10,475 nucleotides of DNA from Prevotellaceae bacterium (GTDB taxonomy: Bacteria > Bacteroidota > Bacteroidia > Bacteroidales > UBA932), in NCBI GenBank assembly GCA_031289995.1, contig JAITOI010000055.1, positions 1 to 10,475 on the forward strand, in the 5' to 3' direction. The notes under the pieces are model-generated. The model worked only from the letters and a program-made list of their open reading frames with translations, did no database searches and was not told where the DNA came from. The position numbers and the translations under genes were made by a program. Shown here piece by piece: positions 1-6,011 of the stretch (the stretch's first letter is position 1; each line of letters begins with the position of its first letter).

Positions 1-455
1 GCATCGCAATGGCCATGCTCGTTGGCGCACCATCGGGCGTTGCGCAGGAACGCGGCAGTGCCCAAAAAGAGGTGTACGATTTTCTAAAAAAATGCGGCAC
101 GTACTACTTGGCAACGGCGGAGGGCAGCCAGCCGCGCGTGCGCCCGTTCGGCACGGTCAACCTGTTCGACGGCAAGCTCTACATCCAAACCGGCAAGGCC
201 AAAAACGTTTCCAAGCAGCTGGGCGCAAATCCCCGCATCGAAATCTGTGCGCTGGACGGCAGCACGTGGATTCGCATTCAGGCAAGCGTGGTGGAGGACA
301 GCCGGCGCGAAGCCAAGCAGAGCATGCTCGACGCCTACCCCTCGCTGCAGGGCATGTACTCGGCCGACGACAACAACACGCAGGTGCTCTACCTCACCGA
401 CGTGGTGGCAACCATTTTTTCGTTCACGGGGGAGCCGAAGGTTATTCGGTTTTAA
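1..455 (+). CDS. PPOX-like FMN-binding split-barrel protein, 5'-truncated, probably exported
   Basis: The reading frame is open from the window edge to a TAA at 453-455, so the true start probably lies upstream. From the ATG at 9 it gives 148 residues. Residues 19-148 fit the small pyridoxamine 5'-phosphate oxidase-like family: a FLKKCGTYYLAT segment, then RVRPFGTV at 43-50, LYIQTGKAKNVSKQ at 57-70, and a VLYLTDVVATIFSFTGEP C-terminal strand. Such proteins bind FMN or a related cofactor and most have no assigned substrate. The stretch before the domain (AMLVGAPSGVAQ) resembles the hydrophobic core and cleavage region of a signal peptide, which would put the protein outside the cytoplasm; most relatives I know begin directly at the domain. 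It should not be read as PdxH, which is longer and has its own PLP-site motifs. The family is clear, the export is inferred, and the substrate is unknown. Confidence 0.82.
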   Translation, partial: IAMAMLVGAPSGVAQERGSAQKEVYDFLKKCGTYYLATAEGSQPRVRPFGTVNLFDGKLYIQTGKAKNVSKQLGANPRIEICALDGSTWIRIQASVVEDSRREAKQSMLDAYPSLQGMYSADDNNTQVLYLTDVVATIFSFTGEPKVIRF

Positions 456-482
456 TTTCCAAATGCCAAATGAATAATTAAA

Positions 483-680
483 ATGGAAAAAAGTAAATAC
501 AAATATGTAGACCCTCCTGAAGGATGGAAATATGGATTTCCTAAATTATATGATGGGGAAATTGGAGAGTCATTAAAAAAATGGTGTATAAAAAAGGGAT
601 ATAAGCCAAGCTTTAATGGATGGGATAGGTATATAAGAATAATATTCTCGCCAGAAAAAGGCGAAGATTTGAAGATTTGA
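483..680 (+). CDS. Small AT-rich hypothetical protein with PPEGWKYGFPK motif
   Basis: This 65-residue reading frame begins at an ATG 27 bp after the preceding stop. Its base composition is roughly one third G+C by eye, far lower than the genes on either side, which suggests transfer. The protein is soluble and lysine- and aromatic-rich. The start (YKYVDPPEGWKYGFPK, residues 7-22) resembles a short motif that I recall from small proteins of phages and plasmids, D-P-P-x-G-W-x-Y-G-F-P-K, followed by a helical WCIKKGYKPSF part. I know no function for it. The stop codon (678-680) sits inside an 8-bp tandem repeat, so copy-number changes would alter the C-terminus. No Shine-Dalgarno motif is present; the A-rich leader is normal for Bacteroidota. 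The opposite strand is also open here but its translation has no recognisable motif. Confidence 0.6.
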   Translation: MEKSKYKYVDPPEGWKYGFPKLYDGEIGESLKKWCIKKGYKPSFNGWDRYIRIIFSPEKGEDLKI

Positions 681-685
681 AGATT
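663..685. repeat. 8-bp tandem repeat GAAGATTT, 2.9 copies
   Basis: GAAGATTT occurs at 663-670 and 671-678, with a partial third copy at 679-685. The array covers the stop codon of the small gene at 483-680 and is the first of three different short tandem repeats that fill the gap before the DUF1571 gene. Confidence 0.85.
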
Positions 686-691
686 GCTGCG

Positions 692-722
692 TCGCACATC
701 GCATATCGCATATCGCATATCG
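692..722. repeat. 7-bp tandem repeat TCGCATA, about 4.4 copies
   Basis: TCGCACA (692-698, one mismatch) is followed by three perfect TCGCATA units (699-719) and a trailing TCG (720-722). It is non-coding and looks like a slippage-prone microsatellite. No function can be read from it. Confidence 0.85.
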
Positions 723-735
723 TGTTTTTTGCGAT

Positions 736-803
736 GCGGAGAATACGTTGCTTATTTGCCGCAAAAAAAGCGGAGAATAGCTCATTTATTTACCGCAAAA
801 TTT
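736..803. repeat. 34-bp imperfect tandem duplication just upstream of the DUF1571 gene
   Basis: Units 736-769 and 770-803 both begin GCGGAGAATA and contain TTATTT-CCGCAAAA near the end, with divergence in the middle. Each carries GCGG near its start and CCGC near its end, so each can form a 4-bp stem, and the CCGC of unit 1 can also pair across the A-run with the GCGG of unit 2. The second unit ends 8 bp before the ATG at 811, so it occupies the place of the promoter and leader. It could be a regulatory site or simply a decayed intergenic repeat. Confidence 0.7.
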
Positions 804-810
804 AAAAAAA

Positions 811-1593
811 ATGTTACATCGTACATGCGTCCTGATGGCTGCTATAGGAGCAGCCCTGTCGCTGCCAGCACAGCAAAGGGCTAAGGCAGCGCCCACCGAG
901 CATCCGCTTACGCCGGTCATTCGCTGGGCGGAAACGAGCAAGGCGGCAGCTGAGCAAATTCGGGACTACACCGCCACCTTGCAGAAGCAGGAAAACATTG
1001 GCGGCAAGGTGCAGGAAGAGCAGGTGATAGACATCAAAGTCCGCCACCGTCCGTTCAGCGCCTACCTCAAATTCCGTGAGCCGAAAAAGATGAGCGGGCA
1101 GGAGGCGATTTGGATACCCAGCCGGAACGACGGCAAGGTGGTGGCTCACGGCGTGGGGCTGGAAAAAACATTAGGCACGCAGCAGCTCGACCCCGAAGGA
1201 TACTTAGCAATGCGGGGCTGCAAATATTCCGTCAAGGAGCTGGGCATACTGAGGCTCGTTGATACGTTTTTGGAGGTCGGCAAAAAGGATGCGAAGCACG
1301 GAGAATGCGATGTTACGTACACCGAAAGCGTAAAAGCTGCTGGTCGGGAGTGCCGACTGATACAAATCATGCACCCCACCCAGCGGGATTACTTTATTTT
1401 TTACCTTGCCCGCATTTACGTTGACAAGGAGCTGAACGTCCCGATACGCTACGAATCGTATGGCTGGCCTTCAAAGCCGGGCGAGCAGCCGGTGCTTTTG
1501 GAGAAATATACCTACTCGGCGCTAAAGCTCAACGTCGGGTTGACAGATGCGGACTTTAGCCCTAAGAATCCGAGCTATGGCTATGCCAAATAA
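811..1593 (+). CDS. Exported DUF1571-family protein
   Basis: The gene encodes 260 residues. Residues 1-26 form a plausible signal peptide (hydrophobic VLMAAIGAALSL, cleavage after AKA), so the mature protein should be periplasmic or outer-membrane associated. The rest matches the DUF1571 pattern: RDYTATLQKQE at 51-61, an RPFSAYLKF strand at 80-88, NDGKVVAHG at 106-114, LDPEGYLAMRG at 126-136, and a C-terminal YTYSALKLNVGLTDADFSP at 233-251. The layout resembles LolA/LolB-type half-barrels, which bind lipid, but that is an analogy and no substrate is known. The family was first defined on planctomycete proteins, so its presence in a Bacteroidota-like context is notable. The ATG at 811 follows an A-run; the alternative ATG at 835 would shorten the signal peptide. 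The frame stays open for 75 codons beyond the TAA, straight through the adjacent palindromic repeats. Confidence 0.72.
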   Translation: MLHRTCVLMAAIGAALSLPAQQRAKAAPTEHPLTPVIRWAETSKAAAEQIRDYTATLQKQENIGGKVQEEQVIDIKVRHRPFSAYLKFREPKKMSGQEAIWIPSRNDGKVVAHGVGLEKTLGTQQLDPEGYLAMRGCKYSVKELGILRLVDTFLEVGKKDAKHGECDVTYTESVKAAGRECRLIQIMHPTQRDYFIFYLARIYVDKELNVPIRYESYGWPSKPGEQPVLLEKYTYSALKLNVGLTDADFSPKNPSYGYAK

Positions 1594-1608
1594 TCTGGCG
1601 GATTATAT

Positions 1609-1788
1609 CACCCAAAAGGTATGGACTTGACGACGGCCAAGTCCATACCTTTTCACCCAAAAGGTACGGACTTGGCGACGGCCAAGTCCATACCTTTCCA
1701 CCCAAAAGGTACGGACTTGGCGACGGCCAAGTCCATACCTTTTCACCCAAAAGGTACGGACTTGGCGGAGGACAAGTCCATACCTTTT
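1609..1788. repeat. Four tandem 45-bp palindromic repeats
   Basis: The units lie at 1609-1653, 1654-1698, 1699-1743 and 1744-1788. Each reads CACCC, left arm AAAAGGTAYGGACTTG, an 8-base loop, right arm CAAGTCCATACCTTTT. The 16-bp arms are perfectly complementary in unit 1. Units 2-4 have one C in the left arm in place of T. In units 2 and 3 the stem can extend by two more pairs (GC with GC). The right arm of one unit can also pair with the left arm of the next around a 5-base CACCC loop, so two exclusive fold patterns exist. There are no unique spacers, so this is not CRISPR. The unit length is a multiple of three and the consensus has no stop codon in any of the six frames; one frame repeats HPKGTDLATAKSIPF. 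The array lies between two convergent genes, which favours a termination role. Confidence 0.93.
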
Positions 1789-1791
1789 TTT
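1749..1791 (+). terminator. Probable intrinsic terminator formed by the last palindrome
   Basis: The fourth unit forms a 16-bp stem (1749-1764 with 1773-1788, one mismatch) and is followed by an unbroken T-run at 1785-1791 on the plus strand. This fits rho-independent termination of the DUF1571 gene. The same stems would be transcribed from the minus strand downstream of the ATPase gene that ends at 1881, with only four Ts after each stem, so termination may be bidirectional. Confidence 0.6.
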
Positions 1792-1880
1792 GCCGATGGG
1801 TATAGAGCATACTTCTTCTAATACGAATATAAACCTTACACGGTAAAACCCATTTTATTTTCCTCCCCCAAATCCGCCCG

Positions 1881-3446
1881 TTACGCTCCCAGCACCGTAA
1901 CGTCCTTCATTTTCTCCCATGTGAGGCGTTCATCCCATGGCTTTTTCTTGTCAGGAGCGCGGCGGTCGAAGATGATGAGGTAGGCTGGTGCCGTCGAATC
2001 AATGGTGTTGCGGTATTTGGCAATTTGGGTCAACCCCTCTTCGAGCACTTCTTTGGGCGAGCTGTAGGGATGAATTAATTTTACCTCCAAAATATCCCAT
2101 CGCCCGTTGAACTCTACGGCTAAATCCATTCGCCCGCGGCCCGCGGCGTACTCACGTTCTATGCGCCCGCCGCCGTTGATTACGCGCTGCAAAAACGCCA
2201 TGAGCAGCAGGTGGGGAAAGGCTTCGGTGTAGTCCGATTTCTGCTCCCAAACTTCGGAATGCTTTCGCCAGAATTTTTGAAATTCTCGCAGCAGCGCATC
2301 CATATCTAAGGTTCCGTCAGGCTTTTGCCACTGCCATTCCTGTTCGGGAATGGCCAGCTGCGCACCGTAGGTCATTTGTCGGGCCAGCGTTTCGCGGTAA
2401 ATGGGGTTGGCCACCTGTGGCGTGCCGCGCTCCACCACCACCAATCCCAAATCTTGCGCCAGACGGAAGCCTTCGGTGTCGGCCATTTGCGGGTCAGGTT
2501 CGCCTGTCATCAGCGTTTCGACTACGCGCCGCACTTGTGGGTTGTCCAAGCGGTACACCAGTGCGTCCAAATGCGTTTCGCGGGCAAGAATCATTTGCTG
2601 GCGGGCTTCGCGGATGTGGTCGATGGTTACCGTTTCGGTGCTATCCTCGTCCAATACGCGCATGGTGGCGCGCAAAAATAGTGAATTTACAATCCACGGC
2701 TGCCCCTTGGATTGCTCCCAAACGTAGTTCAGCGCCTCTTGCGTAATTTGCTGCCCGATTTCGGCGGTGCGCTGCGCAAAAAGATGTTCAACGTTTTCTT
2801 GGCTGAAGTTGGATAACGATGCAGAGTCGGATTTTATATTGAATGGCGAGCCTGGATTGGGCGCTACGCCATCTTTGGCTGCGGTGATGTAGTCCTTCAA
2901 ATCGCGCATGCCAACCAACGCAATAGATGTAGGGAACGTGCCCACACCTCTGTTAGCAAAGCCGCCGCGCAGCTGCCGCAAAAAGCTAATCAGCGGCTCG
3001 CCTTGCAGCACGTCCACCTCATCAAACAGCACAATCAGTGGCTTGGGCGCCACCAACGCCGCCCAATTGCATAGCGTGCTGCTCAACAAAGAGTGTGCTT
3101 GCGAATCCTCAGATGAGGGAACAGGCAAGCCATATTGTGCCGCCCATCTTCGTACAGCGTTACAGATGGTGGGCATGGCTATCTCTACCTGTGTTACGCC
3201 CTGACATTCCTCCACCGTTACGTAGCAGGCCACGGCTTCGTTACCAGCGTTGATTTCGCGCATCCAGCTTTGCAGGAAAGTGGTCTTACCCATTTGCCGC
3301 GGCGCGTGAAGCACCCAGTAAAGATTGTCGCGAATGTAGCGGTGCAGCTGCACACCCCTAAGCCGCTCTGCGGGCGGCAACATGTAGTGGTCTTCGGGGT
3401 TACAAGGCCCCGTGTTGTTGAAAAAATGACAACGAATGGTGTTCAT
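1881..3446 (-). CDS. AAA-type ATPase with C-terminal PD-(D/E)XK nuclease-like domain
   Basis: The product has 521 residues. The N-terminus FFNNTGPCNPEDHYMLPP (8-25) is typical of a family of stand-alone ATPases in which it leads into the P-loop. Walker A is APRQMGKTT at 48-56. Walker B is LIVLFDEVD at 137-145. A sensor-like IALVGMRDLKDY follows at 175-186, then a helical lid region. The C-terminal part has GRMDLAV at 438-444 and ILEVK at 452-456, the D...ExK core of a PD-(D/E)XK fold, with a conserved-looking QIAKY at 474-478. ATP binding and hydrolysis are very likely; nuclease activity is inferred from the motif. The biological role is unknown: defence, mobile-element and signalling roles have been suggested for similar fusions, and nothing here decides between them. 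The ATG lies 44 bp after the pdxT stop on the same strand, so read-through from pdxST is possible; a near-match to a -7 box (CATCTTTG, 3485-3478) could drive it separately. No frameshift is seen. Confidence 0.8.
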   Translation of the reverse strand: MNTIRCHFFNNTGPCNPEDHYMLPPAERLRGVQLHRYIRDNLYWVLHAPRQMGKTTFLQSWMREINAGNEAVACYVTVEECQGVTQVEIAMPTICNAVRRWAAQYGLPVPSSEDSQAHSLLSSTLCNWAALVAPKPLIVLFDEVDVLQGEPLISFLRQLRGGFANRGVGTFPTSIALVGMRDLKDYITAAKDGVAPNPGSPFNIKSDSASLSNFSQENVEHLFAQRTAEIGQQITQEALNYVWEQSKGQPWIVNSLFLRATMRVLDEDSTETVTIDHIREARQQMILARETHLDALVYRLDNPQVRRVVETLMTGEPDPQMADTEGFRLAQDLGLVVVERGTPQVANPIYRETLARQMTYGAQLAIPEQEWQWQKPDGTLDMDALLREFQKFWRKHSEVWEQKSDYTEAFPHLLLMAFLQRVINGGGRIEREYAAGRGRMDLAVEFNGRWDILEVKLIHPYSSPKEVLEEGLTQIAKYRNTIDSTAPAYLIIFDRRAPDKKKPWDERLTWEKMKDVTVLGA

Positions 3447-3490
3447 AGTACAATGTTTTTTTTAAATTATCAAAGCGCAAAGATGCCAAG

Positions 3491-4090
3491 CTACTCTTCG
3501 GGCACGTCAAGCGCACCATAACAAATATTTACAAAATATTGATGCACCCGATTATCCCGTGTCAATTCCGGATGATAGGACGTTACCAATACATTTTTCT
3601 CCTGCACGGCGACAATATGTTCGTCCACAACGGACAAGATTTTTACTCCCGCTCCGACCGATTCGATGTAAGGCGCTCGGATAAAAGTCATCGGAATGGC
3701 TCCAATTCCTTTGAAGTCGGCTTCCGTAAAAAAGCTGCCCAGCTGCCTTCCGTATGCGTTTCGTTTGACAACAATGTCAATCGCTCCAAAATACGCGGTT
3801 TCCGTTCCGGCAATTTTTCGGGCCAATAAAATCATTCCGGCACAAGTTCCGAATACAGGTATTCCTTGCTCGATTTTTTGCTTTAAATCATCGTACAGCT
3901 CCAAATCTTTTAGCAGCTTGCCGATTGTTGTACTCTCGCCTCCCGGAATAATCAGCCCGTCCATATCCCGCAGCAAATCGGATTTTTTCCTAATCTCAAA
4001 AGCCTCGACTTGCAACGATTGCAGGATGCGAATGTGCTCAATAAATCCGCCCTGCAAGGCCAATACGCCTATCTTCAATTTTCCTTTCAA
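3491..4090 (-). CDS. pdxT: Pyridoxal 5'-phosphate synthase glutaminase subunit PdxT
   Basis: PdxT hydrolyses glutamine and passes ammonia to PdxS in the DXP-independent route to pyridoxal 5'-phosphate. The 199-residue protein has the class I amidotransferase triad: Cys83 in FGTCAGM, and His173 and Glu175 in SYHPEL. The oxyanion-loop PGGEST lies at 49-54, ALQGGFIEH at 11-19 and NAYGRQLGSF at 111-120, all diagnostic of PdxT rather than other glutaminases. Length is normal for the family. The ATG is separated from the pdxS stop codon by a single base, so the two are almost certainly co-transcribed and translationally coupled. Composition is visibly less GC-rich than recG and the U32 gene. Confidence 0.97.
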   Translation of the reverse strand: MKGKLKIGVLALQGGFIEHIRILQSLQVEAFEIRKKSDLLRDMDGLIIPGGESTTIGKLLKDLELYDDLKQKIEQGIPVFGTCAGMILLARKIAGTETAYFGAIDIVVKRNAYGRQLGSFFTEADFKGIGAIPMTFIRAPYIESVGAGVKILSVVDEHIVAVQEKNVLVTSYHPELTRDNRVHQYFVNICYGALDVPEE

Positions 4091-4091
4091 T

Positions 4092-4967
4092 TTACACCCC
4101 TCTTTCTGCCATTAATAGCTGGATTTCATTTTCGTTGATGCCAACCATTGCTTCGCCCAAATCTTCGGAAATTTCGGCCAAAATGCGAGGGTCGTTGTAG
4201 TTGGTAACGGCCTTCACGATTGCCTGCGCCCGTTTAGCCGGATTGCCCGATTTGAAAATGCCCGAACCGACAAATACGCCTTCGGCCCCCAGCTGCATCA
4301 TCAAGGCAGCATCGGCTGGCGTTGCAACGCCTCCGGCAGCAAAATTGACAACCGGTAGCTTCCCATTTTCGTGCACAAATTTCAGCAAATCGAGAGGCAC
4401 TTGCAGCTCTTTGGCGGCATAGTACAGCTCATTTTCTTGCAGGCTTTGCACCCGACGAATTTCCGACATCATCATGCGTATATGGCGGACAGCCTGAACG
4501 ACATCGCCGGTTCCGGGCTCGCCTTTGGTGCGAATCATCGAGGCGCCTTCGGCAATGCGGCGAAGCGCTTCGCCCAAGTTTTTTGCGCCGCAAACAAACG
4601 GCACTTTGAATTTCGTTTTGTCCACATGATATTTATCGTCGGCTGGCGACAGGACTTCGCTTTCGTCGATGTAGTCAATTTCCAAAGCCTCCAAAATCTG
4701 GGCTTCCACAAAATGGCCAATCCGGACTTTCGCCATCACCGGAATGCTGACAACAGCCTGTATTCCTCGAATCATCTGGGGGTCGCTCATCCTCGAAACG
4801 CCTCCTGCCGCGCGTATGTCGGCAGGGATTCTTTCCAATGCCATGACAGCTGCCGCACCTGCCTCTTCGGCTATGCGGGCTTGTTCCGGAGTGGAAACGT
4901 CCATGATTACTCCGCCTTTCAACATTTGAGCCAAATTTTTATTCAGCTCGTACCTTTCATTTTCCAT
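4092..4967 (-). CDS. pdxS: Pyridoxal 5'-phosphate synthase lyase subunit PdxS
   Basis: PdxS condenses ribose 5-phosphate, glyceraldehyde 3-phosphate and ammonia (from PdxT) into pyridoxal 5'-phosphate; the known enzyme is a dodecamer in the cytoplasm carrying up to twelve PdxT subunits. The 291-residue sequence is full length and intact. Key residues are present: Asp23 in GGVIMDV, the Schiff-base Lys80 in [10 protein letters not shown], and the second lysine, Lys148, in [12 protein letters not shown]. The phosphate-binding [11 protein letters not shown] (207-217) and FVGSGIFKS (232-240) are also seen. The ATG at 4967 follows an A-rich leader and lies 61 bp after the stop of the Rpn-like gene on the same strand. 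I found no convincing -7 box immediately upstream. Many Bacteroidota instead use the PdxA/PdxJ route, so this pair may have been acquired. Confidence 0.98.
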   Translation of the reverse strand: MENERYELNKNLAQMLKGGVIMDVSTPEQARIAEEAGAAAVMALERIPADIRAAGGVSRMSDPQMIRGIQAVVSIPVMAKVRIGHFVEAQILEALEIDYIDESEVLSPADDKYHVDKTKFKVPFVCGAKNLGEALRRIAEGASMIRTKGEPGTGDVVQAVRHIRMMMSEIRRVQSLQENELYYAAKELQVPLDLLKFVHENGKLPVVNFAAGGVATPADAALMMQLGAEGVFVGSGIFKSGNPAKRAQAIVKAVTNYNDPRILAEISEDLGEAMVGINENEIQLLMAERGV

Positions 4968-5028
4968 TTTTTTACCTATTAAATTTTGTTCAAGTTTGCT
5001 TAATTTTCTTGCCCGATTGATTGGGTTT

Positions 5029-5934
5029 TCAGCGTCGCATCAGCTCGGCAAATTGCTTTTTTAGGGCTTCGATTTCGTCGGCTTGCGCGGCGAGGGCGGC
5101 CTTCGTTTTTTCGTTTTCGGCGGCTTGCGCGGCAATGATGTTGTCCTTTTCGGCCAGCTCTTTTTTGTTTTCCTCCAGCGCCTTCTTTTGTTCAACAAGT
5201 ATCCTATTTGTTTTGCCGAAGGTGTCCTCCAGATATTCGCGGTAGTAGATTTCCTCGTCCAGCAGCTTGCGCTGTTCGGAGTCGGTAGCCACGTAGTGCA
5301 GCTTGTCGAGCATTGCCCGCACGTCGGGGTGCAGCTTGTCGAGGGCGTGGTAAAAGTCACGCAGCGTCTTGTCCTCGGTTTTCACAAAGTTGGCCTGCTC
5401 AAACACCAGCATCAGCTGGTCGAGTCGCGTTTTGTAGCGAGGCTCGATGCGCTGGGTTTGCACCACGTAGCTGTCGTGCGTGAGCTGCTCTACGAAGTTA
5501 TTTTTTTTGTGCACACGCCGCCGGTTCACGAGGTCGTAGTAGTGGCGTCCTACCTTGAGGCAAGACGTTTCGATGTCCTCCAGCATGAAGTCCAAAATGT
5601 AGATGGTGGTGATGGGCAAGCTCCGCTTGTCGTTGGCGTAGTTCTTGCCGAGGTAGCGCCTGAAGCGCGGCACGTCGCTGGCGTGGCTCGCCTTCTGCAT
5701 CTCAATGAGGATGCGGCGTTCGTCGCCCTTCGCGGTGCGGATAACAGCCACAAAATCCATGCGAAATAGCGTGGGCGCAGGCTGGTCATCTTCGTAGTGC
5801 ACGTGCTCTTGCGGCGCAGGGTCTACGGACACCACCACTTCGTTCAGCAGCGTGCCAATAAAAAATTTGGCCAAGCGTTCCTCCTGAAGCAGGGCTTTGA
5901 AAGCCGTGTCGTACGTGGGGTTTGCGATGAGCAT
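5029..5934 (-). CDS. Rpn/PD-(D/E)XK nuclease-transposase family protein with coiled-coil tail
   Basis: The start chosen is the ATG at 5934, giving 301 residues. A longer in-frame start at 6003 lies upstream of a good promoter element at 5966-5973 and adds no family-like sequence. Residues 2-13 ([12 protein letters not shown]) are the usual opening of the family annotated as PD-(D/E)XK nuclease family transposase. The catalytic core is Asp60 in FRMDFVAV and Glu78-x-Gln80 in ILIEMQKA, the D...ExQ variant normal for these proteins. [12 protein letters not shown] follows at 91-102. From about 245 to 298 the sequence is a charged, alanine-rich heptad-like coiled coil ([17 protein letters not shown] onward), usual for the family. 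Characterised Rpn proteins cut DNA and promote RecA-independent recombination; no inverted repeats or target duplication were seen here, so there is no evidence that it is a mobile element. Confidence 0.85.
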   Translation of the reverse strand: MLIANPTYDTAFKALLQEERLAKFFIGTLLNEVVVSVDPAPQEHVHYEDDQPAPTLFRMDFVAVIRTAKGDERRILIEMQKASHASDVPRFRRYLGKNYANDKRSLPITTIYILDFMLEDIETSCLKVGRHYYDLVNRRRVHKKNNFVEQLTHDSYVVQTQRIEPRYKTRLDQLMLVFEQANFVKTEDKTLRDFYHALDKLHPDVRAMLDKLHYVATDSEQRKLLDEEIYYREYLEDTFGKTNRILVEQKKALEENKKELAEKDNIIAAQAAENEKTKAALAAQADEIEALKKQFAELMRR

Positions 5935-5965
5935 AGCGGTGATATTTTTTGATTTTTTCCGGCGG

Positions 5966-5973
5966 CAAAAATA
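5966..5973 (-). promoter_or_regulatory. Bacteroidota -7 box for the Rpn-like gene
   Basis: On the minus strand the bases read TATTTTTG, an exact match to TAnnTTTG, 31 bp before the ATG at 5934. No clear -33 TTG was found at the usual spacing. The location supports the shorter start of the Rpn-like gene. Confidence 0.5.
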
Positions 5974-6011
5974 CGAAATTTTCCAGTCTTCAGCGCTCAA
6001 CAATTGCAGTG

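Noticed and set aside
1..455. PdxH, which would link the first gene to the PLP synthase genes.
   Set aside because: The protein is too short and has the small general PPOX-like pattern, not the PdxH motifs, and it is 3 kb away on the other strand.
452..718. An 88-residue minus-strand reading frame opposite the small AT-rich gene.
   Set aside because: Its translation looks like noise rich in serine, isoleucine and tyrosine, while the plus-strand frame has a recognisable motif.
1609..1788. CRISPR array.
   Set aside because: The copies abut directly with only CACCC between arms; there are no unique spacers and no cas genes nearby.
1562..1810. An 82-residue repeat protein on the minus strand over the same array.
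   Set aside because: Same reason: open frame through a stop-free palindrome, overlapping the end of the DUF1571 gene, with no family resemblance.
1621..1821. A 66-residue repeat protein encoded by the palindromic array on the plus strand.
   Set aside because: The unit is free of stops in all six frames, so openness is not evidence of coding. The translation has no known motif and the DNA palindrome explains the repeat better.
1881..5934. A defence island made of the ATPase-nuclease fusion and the Rpn-like nuclease.
   Set aside because: pdxS and pdxT lie between them, and no other defence genes, phage genes or integration sites are visible.
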